Assembly: GCA_021772915.1 (NCBI GenBank)
Contig: JAJFLB010000031.1
Span: 1-64,000, forward strand
DNA length: 64,000 nucleotides
Direction of reading: 5' to 3'
Source: Gammaproteobacteria bacterium
Lineage (GTDB): Bacteria > Pseudomonadota > Gammaproteobacteria > Xanthomonadales > SZUA-36
The translations under genes and the position numbers were made by a program. Below, one piece after another: positions 18,173-28,723 of the stretch (position 1 is its first letter; every line of letters begins with the position of its first letter). The notes below the pieces were generated by a model. The model ran no database searches. It was not told the origin of the DNA and was given only the letters and a program-made list of their open reading frames with translations.

Positions 18173-20284
18173 TTACAGGTCGAGAACCAGCGGACTTTTG
18201 CGATCTTTCGCTGAGCTCAACGGGTGACTACTACAAATCAAGGCCACGCCCTCCTCCGGTTCCACCATGGGTGGTTCGCTATAAGCAACCTCACCCTCAA
18301 TCACACGGGTTGCACAGGTCTGACAAATCCCTGAACGGCAACTGTAATCGGGTTGTAATCCTTCTGACTCAGCCAGATCCAGCAGGCTGCCTTTTGCAGG
18401 GTTCCAGGTGGTTTCTATTCCGGATCGATCAAAGCGCACCGCGACCGGCGAGATTTCACCGTACTTGTCTTCTACTAACGTGCCTGGCTTTTTGGGCTGA
18501 AGGGCAGCACCAGGACCGAAAAACTCATAATGAATACGATCATCAGGCACGTTGAGCGACTTCAGACTCTCGAACAAGCCCGTCATGAAGGCCGCGGGGC
18601 CACACAGATAAAATTCATAATCATCAAACGGCAATAGTTGCTTTAACAATCCGATATCTACCCGCCCGGTAGAGTGATAATTCGTATCTTGCACATCCTC
18701 AGCAGCAGGTTTGCTGTAAGCAATGTGGGTCCTAAGAAAAGACATATTCTGTGCGTGGCCATTCACGTTTTGGGCAAATGCGTGCTCTGAACTGCTTCGC
18801 GCGCCATGAATAAACCACACGGGCCGCTTGTTACGACAACTGGAGGTTTCAACACCCAGGTGTTCCAGGATGCTGATCATGGGTGTGATACCCACGCCGG
18901 CGCTGAGCAAAACGATCGGTCGGTTGCTGCTCTCATCAAGCGTAAAACCACCACGGGGTGACAGCGCCCGGATCGTGGCGCCCACCTTCACCTGATCGTG
19001 AAAATAGTTGGATGACAGACCCGGTGGCAAATCCGGTCCTGGTGCGGTCTCCCGTTTGATCGACAATCGATAATACCTACCGTTGGGTGCATTGGATATG
19101 GTGTAAGTGCGCTGGATACTTTCTTTGCCGGATTCCGGTGAAATTTGAATCGGCAGGAACTGTCCAGGCACGTGGCAAGGAATCCGATCACCACCTTTGG
19201 GTTCCAGGTAAAAAGAGGTGATGTTGCTGCTTTCCGGCTCTACGCGGGTCACCTTGTACTCTCGGTAAACATTTCCCTGTGCCCGAGCTGCGATCTTTTC
19301 CGCAACCTGCTGCCAGGATCCCGTTTCAGTCAATACCGGTGACTGATTGCCATAGGTCCACTTGATCGGCACGGCTTTTTCTACGATGAGCCCCTCATCA
19401 AGCACCAGACGAACGAGACTCTCCGCGCCGGTAAAGGCTTGGCGCTCTTCCGAGTCCCAGATTATTTCCGCGCTACAGGTGAGATACAACAAGTCACCCT
19501 TTTCAAAGTCGATGAACAATAAGCCGGCCCGTGGGTTGATGGAAATATTTCCAAGGGTGTTGTAATGCAGGTTGCCATTAAAGTCGGGAAAAGTCAGGGT
19601 CCGCTCATCGTCGATACGAACGAAACCCGGTTTGCCACCACGGTGTGATACATCCGCACCCTGGGCAATGTTACTGCCGTCATCCGAAAAATGGGAGGCA
19701 ATATAGAAATGATCAGCTTTATTGATGATCTCCTTTGCCCGCTCATCCAGGGTGGTGAGTTTATGAACTGACTTATTTTCTCCCAGGGTTTCAATACCCG
19801 GCAGAAGTTCATGTTCACGAACCTGAATATATCGGGGACAATTGCCGAAAGCCTGATCGACCTTCAATACGATACCGCCTTCACCAAACTCTGCTACTTT
19901 TGTGGCCATCCGGTTTCTGCGGCGGCTCTGGTATTCAATACCCAGCACACCAACAGGCAATCCAGTGGTGAGGTTTTCGTTCAGCGGGTCTCCAAAAACT
20001 GGACGTGTCGCCAAATTCAGAGTGCGTGAATCCGGCGCGTTGGCAAAACCCGGACGACCGAATACTATCGATGCCCAGGGCCGCCCGTCTTTATCCACCG
20101 TCCCGAGCAGCATAAACGGCAGTTTGTTGTAAAAATCCTGGTGCTGCTCAGGCATGAAATCACGGATAAAGCGCCTACCCTGGGCTTCCATTTTCTCACG
20201 AACACCAAAACGACTCTGGATTTCCTGTTCACCCTGGTGAAACGGGGACTCGCTCCCGGAATTCGTCATGTTGATTTTAGCCAT
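18173..20284 (-). CDS. Fusion: pyridoxamine 5'-phosphate oxidase-like + FAD/NAD(P) ferredoxin reductase + [2Fe-2S] ferredoxin
   Basis: PNPOx-like N-terminus; RTYTISNAPNGRYYRLSIKRE FAD site; VLLSAGVGITPMISILEHL; C-terminal CRSGICQTCATRVIEG...ICSSHP. Confidence 0.9.
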   Translation of the reverse strand: MAKINMTNSGSESPFHQGEQEIQSRFGVREKMEAQGRRFIRDFMPEQHQDFYNKLPFMLLGTVDKDGRPWASIVFGRPGFANAPDSRTLNLATRPVFGDPLNENLTTGLPVGVLGIEYQSRRRNRMATKVAEFGEGGIVLKVDQAFGNCPRYIQVREHELLPGIETLGENKSVHKLTTLDERAKEIINKADHFYIASHFSDDGSNIAQGADVSHRGGKPGFVRIDDERTLTFPDFNGNLHYNTLGNISINPRAGLLFIDFEKGDLLYLTCSAEIIWDSEERQAFTGAESLVRLVLDEGLIVEKAVPIKWTYGNQSPVLTETGSWQQVAEKIAARAQGNVYREYKVTRVEPESSNITSFYLEPKGGDRIPCHVPGQFLPIQISPESGKESIQRTYTISNAPNGRYYRLSIKRETAPGPDLPPGLSSNYFHDQVKVGATIRALSPRGGFTLDESSNRPIVLLSAGVGITPMISILEHLGVETSSCRNKRPVWFIHGARSSSEHAFAQNVNGHAQNMSFLRTHIAYSKPAAEDVQDTNYHSTGRVDIGLLKQLLPFDDYEFYLCGPAAFMTGLFESLKSLNVPDDRIHYEFFGPGAALQPKKPGTLVEDKYGEISPVAVRFDRSGIETTWNPAKGSLLDLAESEGLQPDYSCRSGICQTCATRVIEGEVAYSEPPMVEPEEGVALICSSHPLSSAKDRKSPLVLDL

Positions 20285-20317
20285 GCAGAATCATCCTGAT
20301 GGTTTTGGGTTCGTCAA

Positions 20318-20740
20318 TTATTCAGATGGGGAAATAAATTCTACCCGGATACCGCCCGGAATATTGGTCATCATGTGGCGTACCTGTCCGGTGCCCAGCG
20401 GTTCAGGGGCAAATTCGATGACTACATCATCGGCGTCCTGCAGGTCCTGACACAAACCATCCAGCGCTGCATGATTTTCCACACCCAAGGCAAAATGATG
20501 CAGACCAATGACGTTCTTGCGATCAAAATCAACAGCAGTATCCGGGTTTGCCGCCTGCCACAAGGTAATCATGGTCACCCCATCAGTTAAGAACACTGCC
20601 GGGTAATCGGGTACTTCACCAAGCTGCTCGTAGCCAAGCGTGTTTTTGAAGAAGCTGTTGGTGGCTTCAAGATCAGGGACCGTCAGACCGATATGATGTG
20701 CCCCGCGTGTGATTGGTGTGGTGCGTTGTTGTGCAGACAT
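20318..20740 (-). CDS. VOC / glyoxalase-family protein
   Basis: GAHHIGLTVPDLEATNSFFKNTLGYEQLGE. Confidence 0.88.
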   Translation of the reverse strand: MSAQQRTTPITRGAHHIGLTVPDLEATNSFFKNTLGYEQLGEVPDYPAVFLTDGVTMITLWQAANPDTAVDFDRKNVIGLHHFALGVENHAALDGLCQDLQDADDVVIEFAPEPLGTGQVRHMMTNIPGGIRVEFISPSE

Positions 20741-20839
20741 GTTGCTTTCTCCTTGGTTGCTTGAAAAATGAACTGTTTAATCTGGTGGTCACTTTAATTT
20801 ATTTAAAAAATATAATAAATACGGAATATATAATTTGAC

Positions 20840-20858
20840 TACTCCATTTTATGGAGTA
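20840..20858. promoter_or_regulatory. Palindrome upstream of lysR (candidate operator)
   Basis: tactccat-ttt-atggagta, 8-bp arms, 10 bp before the LysR start. Confidence 0.5.
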
Positions 20859-20868
20859 ATATAAAAAA

Positions 20869-21792
20869 ATGAACAAAGTCCAGGCAATGACTACTTTTGT
20901 CACCATTGTCAACGAGGGCAGCCTGACCGCTGCCGCAGAGGTGCTGAACAAATCCTTACCCACGGTGGTGCGTTCACTCGCCACACTGGAAAACTTTCTC
21001 GGTGTGCGACTGTTAAACCGGACCACGCGGCGTATGGCTTTGACCGAGGAGGGTCGGCATTATTTGAACCGCTGTCAGAAAATACTGGCCGATATCAACG
21101 AGGCCGAAATTGAACTCAGCGCTGAGCATGCCGAACCAAGCGGCAGCTTGAAAGTAACCGCTTCACAGTTGTTTGGACACATGCATGTTGCCCCAATCGT
21201 TACCGGTTTTCTCGAACGGTACCACGATATGCGGGTCAGTCTATTGCTTTTGGATCGGGTCGTGAATCTGGTTGAGGAAGGACTGGATGTGGGTGTGCGT
21301 ATCGGCAAATTGGCAGATTCTTCCATGATTGCCATACCGGTAGGCGAAACCCGACGCGTCGTTTGTGCCAGCCCGAGGTTTCTCGAAGCCTCTGGCCAGC
21401 CTGGTATTCCTGAAGACTTGTTTGATCAGGCATGTGTTAAATTTTCAGGTATAACTGTAGGCAACAACTGGCAGTTCAAAGAAGGCGGGAAGACCAGAAA
21501 TATTCAGATCAAGCCGGTGTTTACCTGCAACCAGGCTGCAGCCTCCATTGAAGCCTGTGAGGCGGGTCTTGGTTACGGTGTGTTTTTGTCATACATGGTG
21601 GCGCCGCAATTAAAAGCAGGTACGCTCAGGTTGGTTTTAGATGAGTTTGAGACATCACCCTTGCCCGTGCACGTGGTTTACCAGCATGCAAAATATATAT
21701 CCACCAGAACCCGGGTTTTTGTAGACTGGATGACCCGGGAGCTGCGTCAGCAGTTAGGCTACCAGTGGGCAGCACATTTTCCTTCCAGTTGA
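20869..21792 (+). CDS. LysR-family transcriptional regulator
   Basis: MNKVQAMTTFVTIVNEGSLTAAAEVLNKSLPTVVRSLATLENFLGVRLLNRTTRRMALTEEG. Confidence 0.93.
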   Translation: MNKVQAMTTFVTIVNEGSLTAAAEVLNKSLPTVVRSLATLENFLGVRLLNRTTRRMALTEEGRHYLNRCQKILADINEAEIELSAEHAEPSGSLKVTASQLFGHMHVAPIVTGFLERYHDMRVSLLLLDRVVNLVEEGLDVGVRIGKLADSSMIAIPVGETRRVVCASPRFLEASGQPGIPEDLFDQACVKFSGITVGNNWQFKEGGKTRNIQIKPVFTCNQAAASIEACEAGLGYGVFLSYMVAPQLKAGTLRLVLDEFETSPLPVHVVYQHAKYISTRTRVFVDWMTRELRQQLGYQWAAHFPSS

Positions 21793-21961
21793 GCTGGCTG
21801 GCAGTATGTCAGGTATCCATTCTCAGTCATGCTGTGTTTTAGCCTTGACTACACTACGGTAAGTGGCTTGATTTATCTGTACTACAGCAGGTTCAGTGTT
21901 CTGCCGGCACATGTTTGCCGCCTTTAACTGCAAGATTGGACAGGCCCCGCCGACAAGCTGA

Positions 21962-22810
21962 TTATCGCTTTCGATAGCGGGTGGGTGTAGTTCCGGTGTG
22001 CTTCTTGAATGTTTTAGCGAAGGCCAGGTCCGACTCGTATCCAACCCGATTAGCAACTTCGTAGAGGGGTAGATTTGTTGTCTGCAGAAACTCCTTGGCA
22101 CGCTGCACACGCAACAAGGTCAGATACTCAAACATGGGTTGGCCTACCAGTTCTTTAAATCGCTTTGCGAAGGCTGCCCGGGACATTCCAATCTCCCCCC
22201 CCAGCTTTTCGAGCGTCCAGGCCATGTGGGGCGTGTTGTGAAGATGCTGCAAAGCCTTTGCAATACGCTTGTCGGACAAGGCCTTTATGAACGGGCTTTG
22301 CTCCCCGCGGCCAAAGTTGATTCTAATCAACTCGACCAGGACGACTTCGGTGAGTTTGTTCACGACTAACTCCGCCCCGGGTTGCTGGGACAGATATTCA
22401 GCGCTTAGTTGGTCCAGGGTACTTTTAAGCCAGGGATGTTTGAACAACTCCTCTTCCCTGACGATGGTCAGGGTCGGCAAAACATCCAACAGCGGCGTGC
22501 CGGTTTCCTGTTCAAACTCACAATAGCCACAAAGCAATAATGTACCAGCCTTGCCCGACGGTGGTGTTTGGCCCGTCGGGTGACTGGCCAATACGTGATC
22601 CCGACCAGGCTCGATAAATACCAGATCCCCTGGACCCAGGCACACCCTGCGGTCCGCAGACATCAGCCAGCATTCACCTCGGCGCACCAGATGAAAACTG
22701 GCCGACTTGGTGTCTTTGAATTCCATGCTCCAGGGTGCCTGCAGCTTATCGCAAAAATACACACTCCCACGCACCCGCATGGATCTCAAAATGTCGCTCA
22801 ATGCCTCCAT
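21962..22810 (-). CDS. AraC-family transcriptional regulator with cupin N-domain
   Basis: MAWTLEKLGGEIGMSRAAFAKRFKELVGQPMFEYLTLLRVQRAKEFLQ...VGYESDLAFAKTFKKHTGTTPTRYRK. Confidence 0.92.
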   Translation of the reverse strand: MEALSDILRSMRVRGSVYFCDKLQAPWSMEFKDTKSASFHLVRRGECWLMSADRRVCLGPGDLVFIEPGRDHVLASHPTGQTPPSGKAGTLLLCGYCEFEQETGTPLLDVLPTLTIVREEELFKHPWLKSTLDQLSAEYLSQQPGAELVVNKLTEVVLVELIRINFGRGEQSPFIKALSDKRIAKALQHLHNTPHMAWTLEKLGGEIGMSRAAFAKRFKELVGQPMFEYLTLLRVQRAKEFLQTTNLPLYEVANRVGYESDLAFAKTFKKHTGTTPTRYRKR

Positions 22811-22936
22811 AGACTATCTTCCTTAAATAATACAAAATAGACGATTGGTAATAAAAATACATACATTCTGTTATAGAAAGAGCTGATGACTAACCATATT
22901 ATATGTATCAAGAATTTGCAAGAAAGGCTCAATACG

Positions 22937-23212
22937 ATGACAAGAGTAGAAATATATACCAAGAACTGGTGTCCCTATTGCGCCCGCGCCAAACAACACC
23001 TTGATAGCAAGGGCGTAAGTTACGAGGAGATTGATGTCACCAACGATTCTGTAAGAGAGCTGGAAATGATCAATCGTTCTGAAAAACATACGGTGCCGCA
23101 GATATTTATTGGCGGGCAGCACCTGGGTGGCAGCGATGAGCTGTTTGTAGCGGAAAATAATGGGAGTCTAGACTGGCTGTTGTCGGAGAATACTAAAGGA
23201 AAAGCTGCATGA
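22937..23212 (+). CDS. grxC: Glutaredoxin 3 type
   Basis: VEIYTKNWCPYCARAKQHLDSKGV...TVPQIFIGGQHLGGSDEL. Confidence 0.9.
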   Translation: MTRVEIYTKNWCPYCARAKQHLDSKGVSYEEIDVTNDSVRELEMINRSEKHTVPQIFIGGQHLGGSDELFVAENNGSLDWLLSENTKGKAA

Positions 23213-23320
23213 GACCGCTGGTGGTTAATGTTGTACAAAACAGGGTGCAGCGACTACCGGTATAAGCGACCTTCAAGCTGTGCTTACCACAGGTAACGCT
23301 TAACCAAACGGAGAAATATC

Positions 23321-24577
23321 ATGAGCAGTAAGGCACTAAACAGAGTTGCTGTAGTCGGTGGTGCACGTACGCCCTTTGCAAAAGCGGGGACCGCGCTGAA
23401 GGACTATTCCGCCCTGGAGTTGGCTGTTCATTCCGTAAATGGCGCGCTGGAGAAGCTGGACCTGGATCCTGGCACTGTTGACCAATTAGTTTATGGCACG
23501 GTGATTGTCAATCCAGCGGTCCCTCATCTTGCTCGTGAGGTCAATTTTAAAAGCGAACTGCCGGCAAAAGTACGTGCGCTAACGGTGACGGACAATTGCA
23601 TCAGCGGAACCTCTGCCATTGAATCTGTCCACGACAGCATCGCAATGGGCAGGGCGAAGACCGGGATTGCAGGTGGCGTGGAGTCCATGTCTAACCCACC
23701 GGTGATGTTCACCAAACAGGCAAGTCGCATATTCCTGGATGTCGCAAATGCAAAAACACTGGGTGACCGAATCAAGCTAATGGCCAGGTTACGGCCGCGG
23801 GACTTCAAACCTTGGTCATACGGCATTGCGGAGCCCTCCACCGGTCTGACCATGGGTGAACATACCGAAATCACAGTAAAACAATGGCAGATCTCCAGGA
23901 AAGAGCAGGATGCAATTGCGTTTCGTAGCCATATGAACGCGTACCAAGCCACTGCAAACGGCCGACTACAGGCGGAGATTTATCCTCTCATGGGTATTGA
24001 TCGTGATTTGTTGATTCGGTCAGACACGAATATGGACGCGCTGGCGAAATTAAAACCGGTATTTGATCGAAGCGATTCGGGAACAATTACCGCCGGCAAC
24101 TCAAGTGCGCTGACGGACGGTGCGGCTGCCGTAGTACTGATGTCAGAAGACCACGCACATCAATCAGGTTATGAACCTCTTGCTTACGTCAAAGATTTTA
24201 TCAGCGTTGGAATCGACCCAAGGGATGGGTTACTGATGGGTCCCGGTATCGCAGTGCCCAGACTGCTCAAACAAAACGGGTTGGCGCTTGATGATATCGA
24301 CATCATTGAAATGCACGAGGCATTTGGTGGTCAGGTAGTTTCAAACCTAAAGGCCTGGGAACAGGGTTGGAAGGAGCCGGCCATCGGCCGCGTTGATCGC
24401 GACATCCTAAACCCTTTGGGCAGCTCAATCGCTGTCGGTCATCCATTCGCTGCAACCGGCGCGCGTATTGTTACCACGCTTGCAAATGAATTGAAACGAC
24501 GCGATGCGCGCTATGGTCTGGTCAGCATTTGTGGTGCGGGAGCAACCGCTGTTGCCCTGTTATTAGAGCGGACCTAG
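23321..24577 (+). CDS. Acetyl-CoA C-acyltransferase (thiolase)
   Basis: NCISGTSAIESVHDSIAMGRAKTGIAGGVESMSNPP; GHPFAATGARIV; CGAGATAVA. Confidence 0.9.
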   Translation: MSSKALNRVAVVGGARTPFAKAGTALKDYSALELAVHSVNGALEKLDLDPGTVDQLVYGTVIVNPAVPHLAREVNFKSELPAKVRALTVTDNCISGTSAIESVHDSIAMGRAKTGIAGGVESMSNPPVMFTKQASRIFLDVANAKTLGDRIKLMARLRPRDFKPWSYGIAEPSTGLTMGEHTEITVKQWQISRKEQDAIAFRSHMNAYQATANGRLQAEIYPLMGIDRDLLIRSDTNMDALAKLKPVFDRSDSGTITAGNSSALTDGAAAVVLMSEDHAHQSGYEPLAYVKDFISVGIDPRDGLLMGPGIAVPRLLKQNGLALDDIDIIEMHEAFGGQVVSNLKAWEQGWKEPAIGRVDRDILNPLGSSIAVGHPFAATGARIVTTLANELKRRDARYGLVSICGAGATAVALLLERT

Positions 24578-24617
24578 ACTGGTCTTCAACAACGGGTGCC
24601 TATATTTGTTCTATTGA

Positions 24618-25550
24618 CTAGGCTCTAATCAAAAGCACGGCTCTGACCGGTGCGGGGTGTCCTTCAACGGTTAAGGTCTGGTTTTTGTTATCCAAACCCT
24701 CGCGCAGTGATTCAAAGATCATCCACTCGGTGCAGCGTTGCTCACGGGTCGTGGTCTTGCTTATGTCAAGCACCTTGCCGGCCGACAAACCGGCTTGTTT
24801 TAACCAGTGTTGCAATTTGATGAGCGTGGGAATGGCGTGCACATTACGCATGCGGGCATAGCGGCCGGCTGGCTGCAGTGTCTGCTCGCTTTCTTCCTCA
24901 AGGACCAGTGTTTCCAACACAATCTGCCCGCCGGTTCGGGTCAGTGTTTTGAGCTGTTCCAAGTGTTGGACCGGGTTCTGTCGATGATACAAAACCCCCA
25001 TTGAAAACACACAGTCAAACGCGCACGTGGATGTGGGCAGGTCTTCGATACCCAACGGCAAGACGAAGTTATTCAGTCCGGGACAGATTTTTTGCATCGC
25101 CAGCCATTGCATGACAAACACCAGCGTTGGATCAATACCAACTACCACAGCCGCACCGGCGCCCAACATTCGTAGCCCGAAGTAGCCATTGCCACAGCCG
25201 ATGTCCAGTATCCGCAGCCCTGCAAGCTCAAGGTGCGGCGCAATGCGGTTCCATTTCCAGTCAGACCGCCATTCGGTGTCTATTTCGACTCCACCCAATG
25301 CCACTGGTCCTTTTCGCCAGGGGTGGAGCTTCATTAACATTTTTGCCAGCTGTTGAGGGTCATCAACGGCGCGGCCCAGCACCGGCGTTTCCCGGTTAAG
25401 TTCGAACCAGGGATCACCTGCGGGCAGGCCATCGATCACTTCCTGCCAACGGGGCCAGTCACCGTGCGGGTTGCTTTGCAGTTTTTGCCAGCCCAGTTCC
25501 GCCAGTTCCGCCCAACTGGTCGCTGTTAGTCTTTGGTAGGGATTTCTCAC
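24618..25550 (-). CDS. cmoB: tRNA U34 carboxymethyltransferase CmoB
   Basis: GPVALGGVEIDTEWRSDWKWNRIAPHL, LDIGCGNGYFGLRMLGAGA; adjacent to cmoA. Confidence 0.93.
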   Translation of the reverse strand: MRNPYQRLTATSWAELAELGWQKLQSNPHGDWPRWQEVIDGLPAGDPWFELNRETPVLGRAVDDPQQLAKMLMKLHPWRKGPVALGGVEIDTEWRSDWKWNRIAPHLELAGLRILDIGCGNGYFGLRMLGAGAAVVVGIDPTLVFVMQWLAMQKICPGLNNFVLPLGIEDLPTSTCAFDCVFSMGVLYHRQNPVQHLEQLKTLTRTGGQIVLETLVLEEESEQTLQPAGRYARMRNVHAIPTLIKLQHWLKQAGLSAGKVLDISKTTTREQRCTEWMIFESLREGLDNKNQTLTVEGHPAPVRAVLLIRA

Positions 25551-26284
25551 CGAAAGGAAATATAGCTGACAAAATTAAAACACTGAAACCAGCGTCTTGA
25601 GCGGGTCAGTCCGGCCCGGGAAAAGCGCTCCAAATGTTGTTGTTCCGTATCGGGAATCAACACCGCTTCCAGTGCGTTGCGCTTTTGTGCGATCTCCAGA
25701 TCGGAATATCCCTGGGTGCGTTTAAAGTCATGATGCCACATGACCTGGTCTTCTTGTTCCCGGGGAGTCGTGAAGCAGATTTTTTCTGAAAGAATCAACG
25801 CTCCTCCGGTGCGCATACCTGTCGATATTCTATTGACCAGTTCTTGCCTTTGTCCCGGGTCAAGGAACTGCAATGTGAAATTCAGCACCACGACCGAGGC
25901 GTTTTCAACAGACGTATCCAGCAAGTTTTCTAACCGCACTTTGACCCCGGTTGGCCCACAATTGTCTTCCAGGCCTTGCCGGCAGCGCTTTACCATGGCT
26001 TCAGAATTATCCACGGCAATAACTTCAGCGCCTTGCGCCTTAACCGAGTGGCTCATGGCCAGGCTGGCGGCACCCAATGAACAGCCAAGGTCATAGATGT
26101 TTGAGTCATCCTGAGCATAACGTCGTGCCAACATGGCTATCATTGGAATCACCAATTCATAGCCCGGCACAGAGCGGGAAATCATGTCTGGAAAGACCTT
26201 TACCACCTGTTCGTCAAAGCGAAATTCTGTGGTGATTATGCGGCTTTTCGCAAACAAGTGGTCACGTTTGTCTCTCATACCCAA
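25547..26284 (-). CDS. cmoA: Carboxy-SAM synthase CmoA
   Basis: FDEQVVKVFPDMISRSVPGYELVIPMIAMLARRYAQDDSNIYDLGCSLGAASLAM. Confidence 0.93.
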   Translation of the reverse strand: MGMRDKRDHLFAKSRIITTEFRFDEQVVKVFPDMISRSVPGYELVIPMIAMLARRYAQDDSNIYDLGCSLGAASLAMSHSVKAQGAEVIAVDNSEAMVKRCRQGLEDNCGPTGVKVRLENLLDTSVENASVVVLNFTLQFLDPGQRQELVNRISTGMRTGGALILSEKICFTTPREQEDQVMWHHDFKRTQGYSDLEIAQKRNALEAVLIPDTEQQHLERFSRAGLTRSRRWFQCFNFVSYISFR

Positions 26285-26443
26285 CCTGCCTTGCGCCCCT
26301 TGTTTGCCGGGATCGGCAGTGACTTTTGGCGCATCCGATTAACCATCGCTTCTGTTACCCTTTCAATTGGAGAAAATGCTTATAGATTGGTATAACGTAT
26401 CGTACAGGAATCGTTGGTTCATGCGATAAAGAGAGGGTGTGAA

Positions 26444-27376
26444 ATGTTTGATAATCCTTTGATCTGGTCGTTTGTCGCTGCTGTTCTGGCCGTAATCGTC
26501 GTTCGCAAAGCGGTCATCATTGTGAAACAGGGTTACGAGTACACCATTGAGCGGTTTGGCCGTTACTACATTACGTTCAGTCCTGGTTTTCACTTTATGA
26601 TCCCGTTTGTTAACCGGGTCGGACAACGCGTTAACATGATGGAGCGGGTTCTGGATGTGCCATCACAGGAGGTCATCTCAAAAGATAACGCGGTTCTAAC
26701 CGTGGATGGTGTGGTGTTTTTCCAGGTGCTGGATGCCGCCAAAGCGGCCTATGAGGTCTTTCGTCTGGAACACGCTGTCCTGAACCTTACGGTAACCAAT
26801 ATCAGAACCGTTCTGGGTTCAATGGATCTTGACGATGCCCTGTCCAAACGCGACACCATCAATGCACAATTGCTGTCGGTGGTGGATGAAGCCACCACGC
26901 CGTGGGGTCTCAAGGTAACGCGTATTGAGATCAAGGACATTACGCCACCGATGGACCTGGTTAATGCCATGGCCCGGCAAATGAAAGCCGAACGTGAAAA
27001 ACGCGCCAATATTCTCGAAGCCGAAGGCCACCGCCAGTCAGAGATTCTACGTGCCGAAGGTGAAAAGCAAGCCGTTGTACTTGATGCAGAAGGCCGCAAG
27101 GAAGCGGCTTTCAGGGATGCCGAGGCACGTGAACGACTGGCGGAGGCCGAGGCCAATGCCACCACCGCCGTTTCAGACGCAATCGCAGCGGGTGATATGC
27201 AGGCAATCAACTATTTTGTGGCGCAGAAATACGTCGAAGCGCTCAAGGAATTTGCCAGCAGCCCTAACCAGAAAACGCTGCTGCTGCCAATGGAAACCAC
27301 CGGTATTCTGGGCAGTCTTGCGGGTATTACCGAACTGGCTAAAGCTGCATTAACTGACCAAAAACAGGGGGTTTAG
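26444..27376 (+). CDS. SPFH/stomatin-family protein (QmcA-like)
   Basis: [55 protein letters not shown]. Confidence 0.92.
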   Translation: MFDNPLIWSFVAAVLAVIVVRKAVIIVKQGYEYTIERFGRYYITFSPGFHFMIPFVNRVGQRVNMMERVLDVPSQEVISKDNAVLTVDGVVFFQVLDAAKAAYEVFRLEHAVLNLTVTNIRTVLGSMDLDDALSKRDTINAQLLSVVDEATTPWGLKVTRIEIKDITPPMDLVNAMARQMKAEREKRANILEAEGHRQSEILRAEGEKQAVVLDAEGRKEAAFRDAEARERLAEAEANATTAVSDAIAAGDMQAINYFVAQKYVEALKEFASSPNQKTLLLPMETTGILGSLAGITELAKAALTDQKQGV

Positions 27377-27831
27377 TGGCCATGATGGAGTGGCTTGAAC
27401 ATATTGTATTTTGGCACTGGTGGATTCTCGCCGGGTTATTGCTGATCCTTGAGTTGACTGCACCCGCTTTCTTCTTCCTATGGCTGGGTATTGCTGCTGC
27501 TGCGGTCGGTATGATCCTGTTGGTGTTTCCATCCATCCCCATTGAAACCCAGTTGGTACTGTTTGGTATCGCCTCCATTGTTGCTGTTCTCGCCTGGCGC
27601 AAATACCGGGAGTCCCGGCCACTTGCAACGGACCAGCCACACCTGAACCGGCGTGGACACCAGTACATCGGTCGTGTGTTTACACTTGATAACCCCATCA
27701 CCAATGGGGTCGGAAAAGTTACCGTTGATGACTCCACCTGGCGGGTCAAGGGCCCTGATCTGCCTGCCGGCACGGCCATAAAAGTTACCGGTATTGACGG
27801 CGTGATATTCAGAGTGGATGCTGCTGATTAG
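27376..27831 (+). CDS. NfeD-family membrane protein
   Basis: Small TM protein with C-terminal OB-like domain, adjacent to the SPFH gene. Confidence 0.85.
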   Translation: MAMMEWLEHIVFWHWWILAGLLLILELTAPAFFFLWLGIAAAAVGMILLVFPSIPIETQLVLFGIASIVAVLAWRKYRESRPLATDQPHLNRRGHQYIGRVFTLDNPITNGVGKVTVDDSTWRVKGPDLPAGTAIKVTGIDGVIFRVDAAD

Positions 27832-27951
27832 CAAAGCTGAATGTTCTGCATTGCAGGAGCATTATTTTCTCCGGCACACTATCCCGGCCTGAAATAGTAT
27901 TTGTGTGAAACTGGCAGGCTAACGTGCCGTACGGGTCTTCATGTTCCAGGC

Positions 27952-28710
27952 TTAGCTCTGAATCCGGTCCGCGCTGTCATGTGAGAGGACTATTTCAGCA
28001 AACCTTTGCAATACCGTCGTCGCTTTTTCTGTAGCCTTCACACGTGCAACAAGTTGCTCTGGTTTTAGCCCTTCCTCGCGCAAAGCAACGGCCCTGAGTT
28101 TCACGTATTGCGTCATGACGGCCGCAGAGAACTCTGGATGAAACTGTACACCCCAGACATTCCTGGCAAACCGCATTGCAAAGTTGTCGTCCAAAGGACT
28201 GCTGGCAAGCCGCTCCGCGTCTGCGGGTAATTCAAGAACACTCTCAGAGTGAGAAGTCTGCACCTCTAACTTCTGCGGCAAATGCCCCAACAAAGGATCA
28301 TTTGCTGCTGTTTTCAGTAACTGTGCGGTAGTGGTTCCAATCTGCCGGCCATTTGGATTGGGTCCCACCCGGCCACCCAGGGCGTGTGCGAGCAACTGGT
28401 GTCCGTAGCAAACCCCAAGTATTGGAATATGAGCCTCTACGGCAACCGTCAGCCATCTTGCGCATCGCTCACTCCAGTCTTCCCGCGCCGAAACCATGGC
28501 CGCAGAACCTGTAATTAAAACACCCGATAGTTGTGAGGGCTCCGGCAGTGGTTGCTGTTTGTAAACATCTACCTGCAACAGGTCTTCCACACCCGTTCCA
28601 GCCGCAAACCAGTCCTCAAAGTCCCCGTGCTCTGACTTTATTGGCCCAATCGTGCTGCCGGTTTTTATCAATGCAATCGGCTTCATCTCGCTCCCCGTGG
28701 GTACTGCCAT
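27952..28710 (-). CDS. Class I glutamine amidotransferase-like protein
   Basis: PILGVCYGHQLLAHALGGRVGPNPNGRQIGT; VQFHPEFS. Confidence 0.9.
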   Translation of the reverse strand: MAVPTGSEMKPIALIKTGSTIGPIKSEHGDFEDWFAAGTGVEDLLQVDVYKQQPLPEPSQLSGVLITGSAAMVSAREDWSERCARWLTVAVEAHIPILGVCYGHQLLAHALGGRVGPNPNGRQIGTTTAQLLKTAANDPLLGHLPQKLEVQTSHSESVLELPADAERLASSPLDDNFAMRFARNVWGVQFHPEFSAAVMTQYVKLRAVALREEGLKPEQLVARVKATEKATTVLQRFAEIVLSHDSADRIQS

Positions 28711-28723
28711 GAGGTTTTTCCCC

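Noticed and set aside
26749-27210. 153 aa minus-strand ORF within the SPFH gene
   Set aside because: Ser/Ala/Arg-rich antisense translation of a well-supported gene
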